Shown: positions 31,890 through 42,474, counted from the first letter of the stretch. The stretch is DNA of 64,000 nt from Symbiodinium natans (GCA_905221605.1 CAJNDS010002472.1:309001-373000); one strand, 5' to 3'. Numbers and translations: made by a program. Notes: generated from the sequence alone by a model not told the origin.

Positions 31890-33179
31890 CCCTAGACCCT
31901 TTTAGACCCTTTCGTTGGGCTCTTGCGTCACTCCACACCGCCTTCTTTGGAACTTTGATGGCTTTTGTCGGTGTCGGGAAAGGCACTCGGATGTTCTTGC
32001 TGAACAGTACCTTGCGTTTGGGCATTCAAGGCATTCTCCCAGGAGACGCGCCCAACACCAGCCGGTGATTTCGGGTATCGGGTTTAGGGAATGCTCCCAG
32101 CCAAGACACAGGTTTGCACTCGTCCGGGACACTGGCGTGCATGACGCTATTGTTCCTCTGCTGTCTGAACCCAAGGGCCCCCAAGAGTCCGACCTCTGAA
32201 CTCCACAAGACAGCGAGGATGCAGAGCACCCTGAACCCTAAACCCTCAACCCCAAATTTCAGGGACGACCAAGGCTCCGGTAGTACTCAACAGCCTCATT
32301 CAAGCCCTGATGGCGTGCACACCAGCACACCTCTGCGACTTGAACCTGGGTTTAGGGTTTAGGGTTTAGGGGTTGTCATTCTTGGGTGAGTTGCGTTTTT
32401 CTTCGGGGGACCACCCAGAAACAGTTCTCACTTGTGGAGCCGGTCACGAAAAGCTTAATCTTAAACGCATCCGCGCCACGCTGGGGAATCCCCATGCCTT
32501 GAAACCGGAGAAGTGCTTCCAAAAGCGGGCCACCGTATCGGTGTCGGTGAAGTTGATGAATGCATAGCACAAGGAGACCTTCTCCTGCGGGGGGCTTCGG
32601 CGAGGTTCTAGGGCCCTAGACCCTAAACCCTAAACCCTGAACCCTAAACCCTAAACCCTAAACCCCTCTCTCCGGGAACTCTCGGCTTCTCGCTGCCTTT
32701 GCAACTTGCGCTTTCTCAAAGGCTCCTTGAAGCAGAGCGGCACGTAAAGAAAGTCGAAGGTGCCAGCGAAACCTACGGTATGAAGGAGCTCAGGCTCATG
32801 GTCTGCAGGATGACCCCCTCCCCCTCTACTACCCCCCCCTTGATTAGGATCAACTCTCCCTAAAGAGTCTTAATTCTGGGGGGACCTAGCCTGGGGGGGG
32901 GGGGGGGTAGTATGGAGGGGGGTAGCAGGAACTTATGGTAGTTGGGGTAGCTCTCTACATTAGGGTCCCTGCACACGGGTGCCGTACTGCATGGGGCCCC
33001 CAAACAGGGGCGCCCCAAATTCGAGAAGTACCCATGGGGGCATTTGCCAAGATAGATCCACCCCCAAGTCGCCCTATTGTCGGAAACCCCCATGTGACGC
33101 CCCCCTCGGGCCTTCTTTCGAGAGTAGATAGATCACACGTCCTCGAGAAAAGCAGGGCGGGAGGTTGCGCAGCATCACC
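31890..33179 (-). CDS. MEI2-like RNA-binding protein (RRM), split into small exons
   Basis: Minus-strand exons joined by frame: 33142-33179 (VMLRNLPPCFSR, RNP2), 32726-32802 (DHEPELLHTVGFAGTFDFLY), 32477-32584 (EKVSLCYAFINFTDTDTVAR, RNP1), 32278-32330 (VCWCARHQGLNEAVEYYR), 32110-32155 (NNSVMHASVPDECKP) and about 31890-32010 (VLFSKNIRVPFPTPTKAIKV). The order and the YYR...NNSVMHASVPDE...KPVLF continuation are those of the C-terminal MEI2 RRM, abundant in dinoflagellates. Donors are GA (33141, 32725, 32277), GC (32476) and GT (32109). One intron (32585-32725) carries a telomere-like tract. The N-terminal exons lie further upstream and were not found. Likely a cytoplasmic or nuclear RNA-binding regulator. 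Confidence 0.8.
32011..32105 (-). mobile_element. candidate introner in the MEI2-like gene
   Basis: 95 bp forming a GT-AG intron. In transcript sense it begins CTTGGCTGGGAGCATTC and ends GAATGCCCAAACGCAAG; the ends are imperfect inverted repeats. Flanks are GTGT and GTAC, so only the first half of a 4-bp duplication is kept. Excision restores ECKP-VLFSKN. Confidence 0.5.
32860..33100. repeat. intron content with a MITE C end and a poly-G run
   Basis: This part of MEI2 intron 32803-33141 carries a long G run near 32895 and ends with a family C-like terminus (CCCTATTGTCGGAAACCCCC). A matching left end is not clear. Confidence 0.35.
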
Positions 33180-33479
33180 TCAGGTCAGGAAGTGCAAGGC
33201 TCGGGACAAGGGCCTCGGATCCATCTTGAAAAAAAACCGCAAACCCCGCCACTGCTGAGGTAAAGTTGCGAGTTGTGAGCTTATTCAGCAGGGCTCTCGG
33301 GAAATGCTGAAAATGGGTGGGCTAATACTTGAGAGCTCTTGGTTTAGGATTAGGAGGGGGAAGGCTTAGGGGCTTAAGGGCGTAAAAACTCAGGGGGCTT
33401 CAGGGGCGTGGGGAGCTTCGGGGCTTTAGGGAGCTTAAGGGCTTAGTCGGCTTAGAGGCCTAGCTCAGGGGCCTAGGGC

Positions 33480-34605
33480 TTCAGATTTAGGGTTAAAGGT
33501 TTAGGGTTTAGGGTTTAGGGTTTAGGGTGTAGACCCTCTCAGCAGATCCTTCGCGCGAAAAAACCCTCGCTGCGCCTTCGCCACCACCCTTAGGCGCTCA
33601 GATCCCAAGAAAAGCGAAACCCTAAACGCTACACCCCTAAACCCTAACCCAAAAACTCCAAACCCTAAACCCCAAACATGTAAACCCTAACCCCAAAACT
33701 CTAAACCCTAAACCCTGAACCCTTAAACCATAGGCCCCAAACTCGAAACCCTAAACCCGAAAACTCTAAGCACACCACAATGTCACCGTAGACCTGTGAG
33801 GTGGCCCGGTCTCCTACAAAACATGTCTTTGGGGTGCAGGGTTTCGGGTTTAGGGTTTAGGGTTTCGGGTTTAGGGTTTAGGGTTTAGGGTTTAGGGTTT
33901 GGGGTTTAGGGTTTAGGGTTTTGGGTTTAGGGTTTAGGGATCTGGGTTCCGGATTCAGGGTTTCGCCAGGGTTGTCAAAGTCAACATCCAGGGGCAGTCG
34001 TCCAATCTTCCGAGCTGGCGATCCATTGCTGAATGGCTGTCCTGCGAACGCTAAACCCTAAACCCCAAACCCTAAACCCCAAACCCTAAACCCTAAACCC
34101 TGAACCCTAAACCCTAAACCCCAGACCCCAAACCCAAAAAGTTGCCGAACATTCCACCCCGAACCCGGGATGCCCTTTCTTGGATGTTCGAAGCCGTGGA
34201 CAAAGTGCGGGCAGCCATGTCAGGAGGGTTTAGGGTTTAGGGTTTAGGGTTTAGGGTTTAGGGTTTAGGGTTTAGGGTTTAGGGTCTAGGGTCTAGGGTC
34301 TAGGGTTTACGTGGAGGTTTTCAAGGTTGGGTTGTGGGAAGCCCGGTGTACTTGGGGGTTCTGGGAGTTTGTAGGAATTTCTTGGGTTTACAAGGGTTCA
34401 TGGGTACTGCTAAGTAGGGTTCTAAGGACCCTAAATCGGGTTTCAAGTTTAGTTTCCATACTTATAACCCTACATAGAACTACCCATGAGCCTCCAAGAA
34501 GGTTATGGCTGACTTGATGAACCCCAACCGAATGCTTGAGTGATTTAGGGTTTAGGGTTAGGATTTAGGGTTTAGGATTTAGGGTTTAGGGTTTAGGGTG
34601 TAAGG
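33480..34605. repeat. telomere-like tracts, alternating orientation
   Basis: TTTAGGG-sense: 33482-33532, 33838-33960, 34226-34310, 34540-34600. CCCTAAA-sense: 33617-33770 (degenerate), 34050-34135. The 33180-33480 segment upstream is anonymous. No gene is supported. Confidence 0.85.
34391..34498. repeat. MITE-like family A, copy 4
   Basis: Left CAAGGGTTCATGGGTACT and right TACCCATGAGCCTCCAAG form the family A termini. The interior has AAGTAGGGTTCTAAGG and CATACTTATAACCCTACAT. Confidence 0.7.
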
Positions 34606-34679
34606 GAAAGGCACGGCAATTGGGCGAGCACACGGGGGTCTTCCGTCTTCGACGCAAACAACCACAAAGCCTTCGCCAT

Positions 34680-34815
34680 CAACCACGAGCATAACCTTCA
34701 TGTTTAGCGCATGTGGGTGTATCGGCGCTCCTGTTCATGTCCTGCTGGAAGACATCCCGCGCACAAGCAAGATGCGGGTGAATCTGTTTGTTTATCGCCT
34801 CCAGTGGGGGTGGAA
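34680..34815 (-). CDS. possible exon, unknown
   Basis: A minus-strand frame reads VPPPLEAINKQIHPHLACAR then DVFQQDMNRSADTPTC and stops near 34682. It is compositionally normal but unrecognised. The rest of 34605-35020 is anonymous. Confidence 0.2.
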
Positions 34816-35020
34816 CAAATATTTCGAATGTCGAGCCAGTCTTAGTTGTCCAGTAGGGGGACTAAAGGATAAAAATTGGGAATATAAGGGGATCATTTAC
34901 CCCAAAAAGTTCAAGGTTACCTACTCTACAACTAAGAATTTGGTCTCAAGCGGGGTAGATGCCGGCAGCAAAATACGGACCGGCATGTTCCGAACTCATG
35001 TGTCGCCACAGGCTCTCCCT

Positions 35021-35350
35021 CTGCTTCTTCTTCTTCTTCTTCTGCTTCTTCTTCTTCTTCTTCTTATGTTTCTTCTTCTTCTTCAAAAAGTGCTTCAAAG
35101 CCATTTCCAGTTGAGACCACCGCAGAGCTGAACAACGACCCAGTGACGCCTTTAAACGATTCTTGTTTTCTTCTTATTCTTCTTCTTCGTCTTCTTCTTT
35201 TTCTCTTCTTATTCTTCTTCGTCTTCTTCTGCAGGCTTCTTCTGCTTCTTCTCCTTCTCCCTATTGTTGTTATTATTCTGTTTCTCCTTATTCTTCTTCT
35301 TCTCCTCCTCCTTCTTCTTCTTCTGCAAGCTTCTTCTTCTGCAGGGACAA
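35021..35350. repeat. (CTT)n microsatellite, interrupted
   Basis: CTT/TTC tracts at about 35022-35090 and 35158-35345, with CTG and ATT interruptions. The long Leu/Ser/Phe ORFs over it are by-products. Confidence 0.9.
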
Positions 35351-36125
35351 AAGGTGGAAGGGGCGCGCTCGGTCCGAAGTCGGTCGTATCTTACGGTAGG
35401 AGGTACGCAACTTCCCTGCTACACCAGGCCGGTGGCTACCATGCACCCTATCACAGTATGGCTATCGTGGGCTGGTGCCCAGTACTGCGCGGACACTGAC
35501 ACCAACAGCGAGTCACCCCTCAAAGCCCTCTGCACGCTTCTCGGCATCTCTCTCCCTCTCTCTGTCTCTCTGCCTCTCTCCCGCTTCCTTCCTGCCAGTG
35601 CTCATGGCCCTTTCAGGAGGGGAGGCGTACCGGGGTCTGACTATGAGTGTCTCTCTCTCCCTCTGCCCTTTCTTTTTGTGGGGCCATGGGGCTTCATCGC
35701 GAGCCGCCACGGTCTTTGGGGAAACAGCTCGCGATCACTGCGTGACGGTCCCTTTGAGAACAGCCCCCCCTACTATAGGTCCACCAAGAGGGGGGTCCTG
35801 AATTCGGGGATCGCGAGATCCTACCGGAAGAAGTGCATGACCCAGCCTGCCATCTTAAGTCAAGCCTGGTAGTCTCGTCTTCAGCCGGGGCACTTGTGGG
35901 ATCGGCTTTTCCTCATCGCTGGCCCACGTGGTCGAGGAGCCACTGCCTCAGAGCACTGCCAGGGGACCACAACAAAAGCCGGGGAGGCAGTAAGACCAGA
36001 GCACGTGAAGAATCCGGGCTCAAAGAACCGTAGCTAACGGTAGGGGGGTAAAAGAGAGAGAATTTGGGGATTCGAGGCTAGAGAAACCTGTAAAAGCTGT
36101 CTGTGTACAAGCTGTGCGAATCATG
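35351..36125. other. stretch without a recognisable gene
   Basis: Open frames continue from the microsatellite but give unrecognised peptides. A CT-rich segment occurs at 35540-35680. Nothing further is supported. Confidence 0.5.
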
Positions 36126-36130
36126 ATCTA

Positions 36131-36242
36131 CCTGGAGGTTCATGGGTACTTGGAAGTAGAGATATATAAGTACCCTGAATAGGGTTTTAAGTCTGGCTAC
36201 CATACTTGCAACCCTACTTAGAACTACCCATGAACCTCCAAG
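36131..36242. repeat. MITE-like family A, copy 5 (best preserved)
   Basis: Left CCTGGAGGTTCATGGGTACT and right TACCCATGAACCTCCAAGTA are long inverted repeats. The interior repeats the pairing (GGAAGTAGAG ... CCTACTTAGAAC). Confidence 0.85.
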
Positions 36243-38115
36243 TAACCCTGAGCCCTAAACCCTAAACCCTAAACCCTAAACCCTAAACTCTAAACCCTAA
36301 ACCCCAACAACTCAGGACCAGCACCCTGAAGCCAAGGGCAGCTTCGGTGCTATCGGTCTGGTGCATGTCGACTGTATTTGTATACGCCCAGAACACGTCC
36401 GGTTGATGGCGAAAGTGCCTCAAGCGGATTCATGCGGTTTAGGGTTTAGGGTTTAGGGTTCAGGGTTGAGGGTTGAAGGTTGAGGGTTCAGGGTTTAGGG
36501 TTTAGGGTTTAGGGTGCAGGGTTGGGGGCTCGGGTTTGGGTGTGCAGTTTGCAGCCGTTTTAAAGGTCTGCTGACCGCAAGAACCCATGCAAGATCAAGT
36601 TCTACTCAAGCTCATCGGCTCGTAGACATGAAACTACCTGTTGAGAAAGTCCTTGCGGGTGTCGAGACCCAAACCCTAAACCCTAAACCCTAAACCCTAA
36701 ACCCTAAACCCTAAACCCTAAACCCTAAACCCTAAACCCTAAACCCTCAACTTAAGAGTTCTGTGCTTTGCTGTGCCTCGGAGGCTCCTGGGTCAGGAGG
36801 GCTTGGGAGTGCTTGCAGCTTCGGCAAAGGCCCCGGTGAGATCAGGACAACCAAACCCTAAACACGAATAACCTCAAGAACCCCCGGCCCCAGAAGCCCT
36901 AAACCCTAAACCCTAAACCCTAAACCCTAAATCCTCAAGAAGTCGAACCTTAAAGAAACCCAAACCTCTCAGGTCCAGGATGCTGAAAATTCCCCAGTCG
37001 TGTTGACATTGCACTGAGAATGCAGTGGCTATCTAGCAAATGCCTTGAGCAAACACATCTGCCGGTGACCAGGGTTCCAGAGGTGCACAGAAGCACCCAT
37101 GTGGGGAGAGGCTACCGCTTCAAGCTTGGGCAGGGATTTAGGGTTTAGGGTTTAGGGTTTAGGGTTTTGGGTTTTGGGTTTAGGGTTTACCGAAGGTCTT
37201 GAGTTTGTGGCTCCTGAGAGGTTCAGGGCATCAGCAACCCCAATGCCGGCACAAGACATGGAGGCAGAAACCCTACGAAATCCAATTACAGCCTACTAAA
37301 CCCTACTATACCCCTACTAAACTTACTAAACCCTACAAAACCCTACTCTACCCTAAACCCTACTCAACCCCCCCCTTTTTGACATGTCAGAGCCTCTTTC
37401 AGACACCTACGGAACCCCCCCCAGGCTTGAAACTGAGGGCCGGTCAGGGGTGCCAGGCATTGGAGGGCATCGGAGGCAACCCCGAAACCCTAAACCCTAA
37501 GCCCTAAACCCCCTAAACTCTAAACCCTAAACCCTCAACCCTAAAACCCCCCTAAACTCTAAACCGTAAACCCTGAGCCTTTTTTTTGGGCGGATTTCGG
37601 ATTCAGCGCTCTGTGTATTCTGAGAGGACGGCAAGTCCAGGAACTCCGGCACGCAACTCCGGAACCAGTCACCCTAAACCCTAAACCCTAAACCCTAAAC
37701 CCTGAACCCTAAACCCTAAACCCTAAACCAATCGCTGTATGCTCACAACGGCCGAGGCTAGAGGAGGCTTCGCAGGTGGGCGCTCCCGAGCCGCGCCGAG
37801 CTCTGCATCGCACGGCCCCAACTCGCCCCGCACGTCTTTCAGACAAAAAATCCCAAATAAGCCACAAAAAACCCTAGAAACCCCATGAAAAAAATCTAGA
37901 AACCCTAAAAAAAACCTGAAAAGGCATGGAAGACCCCCAAGCCTGTGAATAACCTGCGCGAAGCTCGGCGCGAAGCTCGCAAGGTCGAACATCCAAGTGC
38001 CGTGGGAAGGGCCCCCCAAGGTGCCCCAACAGCCAAGACCCTCAACCCTCAAATCCTAAACCCTAAACCCTAAATCCTAAACCCTAAATCCTAAACCCTA
38101 AACCCTAAACCCTAC
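36240..38115. repeat. telomere-like tracts and degenerate relatives
   Basis: CCCTAAA-sense: 36243-36305, 36665-36750, 36895-36940, 37485-37575, 37670-37730, 38040-38113. TTTAGGG-sense: 36435-36525, 37135-37190. At 37290-37370 a related CTACTAAACC/CTACAAAACC motif occurs. A minus-strand ORF at 37723-38052 is not recognisable as a gene. Confidence 0.85.
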
Positions 38116-38119
38116 ATGA

Positions 38120-39500
38120 GGCCTTCAGCCCGAGGCCCGGGCCTGAGGATCTGTGAATCCTCTCGAAAAAGGCCTGCAATTACGAGGTGACATGTCAGGC
38201 TTTCTTGCGTGCTCCCTTCATATCTTTTCCGTTATCTGGAGCTCATGAGCTGAAAATACATAGAGTTCGTGCATGAGTTTCGCGTGTTCACTTCTTTCAC
38301 GCGCTGTTTAAACGCAAGATACTCAGTAAACGCCGTAAAATTTAATGTAATCTTACTCACTCGCGGGCTACAACTTTAATATTCATGAAATGACCGCGCA
38401 AAACACCCATTAAAAGGTAGAAGATGTAACGCACAAGATAGTATTACTGGACATGCGAAAGACCCCCTAACAGTAATGGAATTCCAGTAATTTGCTACAT
38501 CTTATTGAGTGGATGTTTTTGCATCCTTCCGCTCGCCGGGAAATGAACAACGCTCGCTAAGTTCTTTATCTTGATACGTTATCTTGGTTCACCGATGTCC
38601 TAACCTTGATCCTGTAACGCTTCGTTGTCCCTCACAATCATCTCTTTATGAATTGAGCCTCTTGCCCACAAGAACATGCAGTTAATTCATACACGCTCAT
38701 CAATTCCTTTGCCTTTACTATCCGTACGGGTTCTATTTATATCAATTGGGATGCACGTGCTTACATGTCTTTGATTTTTGGAATAGTGCAAAACAGTGAG
38801 GCCGCGAGCGGGCTTTTAGTGCATTTCATGACCCTTGTAATGTGATCCAGATATTCATTATGAAAATGCGTGATTCAATATGGTAAATTAAGAATGTTCA
38901 ATCTCTAGCTCAGAACCATAAACGCATGATTCGTCCGTGCTCATTGTGTTCACTCACTCATTCATGAAAGCAAAAGAGGGAATTCCTAGCAACTTAATAT
39001 AATCCAACATCCAGAACATGCCCAACAAGAAAGCTTCACTCGTGAGGGCGTATTTGGTGCGGTTATGCTCTTCCTCGGTCTTTATCTACGAGCGAATGAA
39101 GATAAGGAGTGAGAGAAGTTGTTATATCACAACCGAACGAAGTAAACCACAACATGCAATAACAATAAGATAATATTGATACTTTGGGCTGTTCCCCCTT
39201 ATACTAACAGTCCTTAGTAGGGATGTGAATAGAGGTACCTTACTCCCTATTAAGCACGGTTAGTATGCGGGGGAACGTTAACAAAACGACTAAAATGATG
39301 CACGCCCAAATACTAGTACAACATACTATCTACAGTCTCATAGTACTAGGGGAATCTTTGACTAGGAATCTTATGCTTGCACCTTCATTCATACTACTAT
39401 TTTGCAAGGAATGAAGCTCCAAAGTGCGGTACAAACGTTTGTCAATCCAAACGGCCCATAGTTAATCGACTTCGTGCTGGATGTCCCTCTTTTCACCCTG
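38120..39500. other. AT-rich island without repeats or ORFs
   Basis: About 1.4 kb clearly richer in A+T than its surroundings. It lacks telomere-like tracts and has no ORF above about 60 codons. The only recognised feature is a family B MITE at 39183-39285. I could not match it to a dinoflagellate organelle gene by eye. Confidence 0.6.
39183..39285. repeat. MITE-like family B, copy 5
   Basis: Left TTTGGGCTGTTCCCCCTTAT then ACTAACAGTCC. The right end (TAGTATGCGGGGGAACG) is partly eroded. Confidence 0.65.
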
Positions 39501-39504
39501 AACT

Positions 39505-39772
39505 CAACAAACCCTAACCCTAAACCCTAAACCCTAAACCCTAAACCCTAAACCCTAAACCCTAAACCCACGGAGCCCTGCCTGGTCCTCGCTCAAGCAG
39601 CCAGCCGAAAGCACATCCAAGGAATCAAAGCCGAAACAGCCGCAGCGAGAGCCCTTCAGAGGGCGCGCCCCACTGTGCCCAAAATGGGGGGGTCTCCGAA
39701 AAAAAGGGTTTAGGGTTTAGGGTTTAGGGTTTAGGGTTTAGGGTTTAGGGTTTAGGGTTTAGGGTTTTTTGG
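39505..39772. repeat. telomere-like tracts in inverted arrangement
   Basis: A CCCTAAA tract (39507-39570) and a TTTAGGG tract (39706-39768) flank about 135 bp of anonymous sequence. Confidence 0.9.
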
Positions 39773-39794
39773 GAAAGACCCAAGTCCCTGCGAC

Positions 39795-40055
39795 ATGCGG
39801 AGCCTCGATCGGACAACTCAACTTCGGGGGCACGCCTCGACTTCGCCGTTGCTCAGAGCCCCTGCGCGGCTCAATGTGAGTCTTCTTTTGGTATCTTGGC
39901 TAATAGGTATCCTGCAAGGTGAAACAGAACCCGATTGTGCACGGCAAGCATTGGACGAGGACACAAGCCTGTCTCTTCTCAAGTCATCCATGAAGCAGCG
40001 GAGGACTGCGACAGCACATGGTGACATGGCCCCATGTGCTGCCTCGTCTAATTAA
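39795..40055 (+). CDS. small ORF, hypothetical, with hydrophobic segment
   Basis: 86 codons from an ATG. A hydrophobic stretch (LNVSLLLVSWLIGILQ, residues about 28-43) is followed by a polar region (CARQALDEDTSLSLLKSSMK). Such an arrangement is seen at the N-termini of secreted or anchored dinoflagellate proteins, so this could be a first exon whose donor is near the TA repeat at 40055. No family match; short ORFs of this size also arise by chance. Confidence 0.3.
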   Translation: MRSLDRTTQLRGHASTSPLLRAPARLNVSLLLVSWLIGILQGETEPDCARQALDEDTSLSLLKSSMKQRRTATAHGDMAPCAASSN

Positions 40056-40145
40056 TATTTATCTATATATATATATATATATATATATATTGTGTATTAG
40101 AGATTATTATATATGACTATATACATATATATATATATATATATA
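40055..40145. repeat. (TA)n microsatellites
   Basis: Two TA tracts separated by about 35 bp, just beyond the stop of the methyltransferase gene on the minus strand. Confidence 0.9.
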
Positions 40146-40210
40146 CTGCCTCTACTTCTGTGCTCATGCGACAAGCCGCGGAGACCGCCATGTCTGCAGA
40201 GGGTGGGGGC

Positions 40211-42070
40211 ATCGTCTGGCCTAGACCTTCACGTAGCCGAGCTCGGGCGTGGAGCCTCCAGAGTTGTCGTGAAACAAGGCATAACCATGGTTGATGAACC
40301 ACGTGGTAAACTCCTCGCGGTAGCCGTGCACTTCGGCCAAGATCTGCTGTATGTCGGCGTTGGCATCCAGCCAGTGCTGATACGTCTGCCACTCGCAGCC
40401 CTCACCTAGTTCATTGTTGGAAAAACATTAAGCATTTTAATGTCTATTCCTTGTTGGGTTTAAGTACCCTTTAAAAATGTAAAATGTTACCCAACTATGA
40501 CAAAGTCACAGTCAATCTTGAGAATGTGGATGGTGCGGCCCTCGTGCCCGAGCTCCTTGATCAGGTGCCCAATGTTCCTCTGCGGAGAGATGCGGGCGAC
40601 GTGGAAGTTGACGTAGTCCGGATTCCGGGCATGCGGGTAGCCGGGGTTGTAGTTGGGATCTAGGTAGTGCTCGATGGGGTTCGCGTCAAAGGTGTGGATC
40701 TCACAGTGGGGGGACAGCTTCTCATGAATGGCCCTCTCAAAGGAAAACTCGCCGTCACTCCCAATGGAATAGACCAAGCAGTTGCCAGCCTCTGCTGCTG
40801 CCTTCATAGGGGGCGGAAAGCAGGCTTAAGGCCATAAGGGTTTAGAGTTTAGGGTTTAGGGTTTAAGGGTTAAGGGTTTAGGGTTTAGCGTTTCGGGTTT
40901 AGGGTTTAGGGTTTCGGGTTTAGGGTTTAGGGTTTAGGGTTTAGGGTTTAGGGGCGCTTGGTTTTGTGCATTTCCGGGCTGCCATGACAGACGGGAGCTT
41001 TCATTGCCCTGCGATCTGCCAAACATGAGACATCCCTTCGAACAACCATGGCTGCTGTTTTGAGATGCCGGTGGGCTTGACAAGCTTGGGTAGGTGGGTT
41101 TTCGGCACATGCCAAGGATTCGAGCGCAAGTTGCTCAGTCCGCGATTAAGAAGCAGAAGTCAACCAGCCAGGACCGTTAACCTCAGATTCAAGCCTGACA
41201 TGAAGCGCTCATCTCCCCTCCCCAAGTAGAACATACTTGGAGCCTCATGAGTACTTTTAAGTAAGCTGAAAAGTACACAAACCAGGGCAATGAGTAGATT
41301 CCCATACTTGGACCCTACTGACTTCTAAGTAGCACGTATGAACCTCCAAGCCCTCTTGATATTGTATTTATATTATTTCTATTCTGTTCTATTAACTTAT
41401 ATTATATTAACGAAGCCTTGATGGCGCCAGGATTGCAGACCCACCGCCCACCATCCCCAACAGGAAGCTTGCCACGCTCCTGGCGCATTCGGTGGTCAGG
41501 GCTTGCGTTGACCCTAAACCCTAAACCCTACACGCTACCCCTAACTTAAATCCTAAACCCTAAACCCTAAACCTACACCCTACACCCTAAATTAAACCCT
41601 AAACCCTAAACCCTAAACCCTAAACCCCTCCTTCGGGGGGTTCTTAGCTTTTTGAAATTCAGGTCTCTCCTTGTCAGTAAAGTAGCCCCCGAAGAACCGC
41701 GACGCGCACTGCCAGTTCCTCGAGTTCACGAGGTTTCGGGTTTGGGGTTTGGGGTGTAGGGTTCAGGGTTCAGGGTTCAGGGTTTAGGGTTTAGGGTTTA
41801 GGGTTTAGGGCTTAGGGTTTAGGGTTTAGGGTTTAGGGTTTGGCTCTGACAAAGGCCTTCAGCACATAAGTTCAGGTTAGGAAAATGGAGGCTTTTGGGT
41901 CTTAGAGCTTCTTGGGCCACCCAGCTCGAGTGGGGGCTTAGGGTTGGGGACCCTCGGACTTCAAAACGCCCCCAAGGCTCATGCGCTTCTTGATCTCTGC
42001 GCGGCCCAGCATCACGCCATGCTCAAACGGGAATCTGTACGTCTCAGGGACCGGCGCCGTCGAAGGCTCC
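40211..42070 (-). CDS. METTL24-like methyltransferase, stand-alone
   Basis: Placed minus-strand exons: about 41960-42070 (ETYRFPFEHGVMLGRAEIKK, tentative), 41670 to about 41725 (WQCASRFFGGYFTDK), 41417-41479 (ERGKLPVGDGGRWVCNPGAI), 40510-40801 (NCLVYSIGSDGEFSFERA, HTFDANP, IHILKIDC) and 40211-40405 (EGCEWQTYQHWLDANADIQQ, FINHGYALFH). The LKIDC-EGCEW motif and the CLVYSIG core match the Methyltransf_22/METTL24 family. Introns have donors GA (41669), GC (41416) and GT (40509); the last is an introner. The frame stops shortly after GYVKV, with no glycosyltransferase-like exon downstream, so this paralogue lacks the fusion. Substrate unknown. The upstream end is unresolved. Confidence 0.75.
40406..40505 (-). 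mobile_element. introner family D, copy 2, forming an intron
   Basis: 100 bp flanked by 4-bp direct repeats (TCAC on plus, GTGA in transcript sense; 40402-40405 and 40506-40509). Transcript-sense ends are CTTTGTCATAGTTGGGTA and CCAACAATGAACTAG. The donor GT comes from the duplicated GTGA and the acceptor AG from the element. Excision gives KIDC-EGCEW, restoring the family motif exactly. Confidence 0.9.
40835..40955. repeat. telomere-like tract in methyltransferase intron 40802-41416
   Basis: TTTAGGG-sense repeats with TTTCGGG and TTAAGGG variants. The same intron also holds a MITE A copy at 41236-41350. Confidence 0.85.
41236..41350. repeat. MITE-like family A, copy 6, in an intron
   Basis: Left CTTGGAGCCTCATGAGTACT and right GTATGAACCTCCAAG are diverged family A termini. 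Confidence 0.65.
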
Positions 42071-42470
42071 GCTGAAGGCTTTCCCTGGGCCTGACAGGGT
42101 GGCAGCCCGAAACCCCAAACCTCAAAACCCCAAACCTCAAATCCCTCACCCTAAACCCCTAACCCCGACACCCCTGAACCCTAAACCCTAAACCCCGACC
42201 CTAGACCCTGGGTTTCTCAAGGTGAGTGACGCCGAACACATACCCCCAAAACGTCAAAACCATGAGGAATCTGCCCTCAACCTCCAGTCCCAGACTCAAC
42301 CCTCAAGCCCAGATGCCTACTATGGAGGTTCATGGGCTCTTGTAAATGAAGGTCTTAGTGCCCTGAGGCTACAAGTATAGCCACCATACTCATAACCCTA
42401 CTTCTAAGTACCCGCTGTACCCACCCTAGACCTAAACCCTAAACCCTAAACCCTAAACCCTAAACCCCAA
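41510..42470. repeat. telomere-like tracts around the methyltransferase 5' exons
   Basis: CCCTAAA-sense: 41512-41630 (with CTACACC variants), 42110-42215 (degenerate), 42430-42470. TTTAGGG-sense: 41735-41845. Confidence 0.85.
42321..42425. repeat. MITE-like family A, copy 7 (right end worn)
   Basis: Left TATGGAGGTTCATGGGCTCT; the interior CATACTCATAACCCTACTTC and AAGTACCC match the family. The right terminus is degraded. Confidence 0.5.
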
Positions 42471-42474
42471 ACGG

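Noticed and set aside
35143-35872. 202-codon plus-strand ORF with Phe/Ser/Leu-rich start
   Set aside because: The first third is (CTT)n and the remainder has no family resemblance; no support for a gene.
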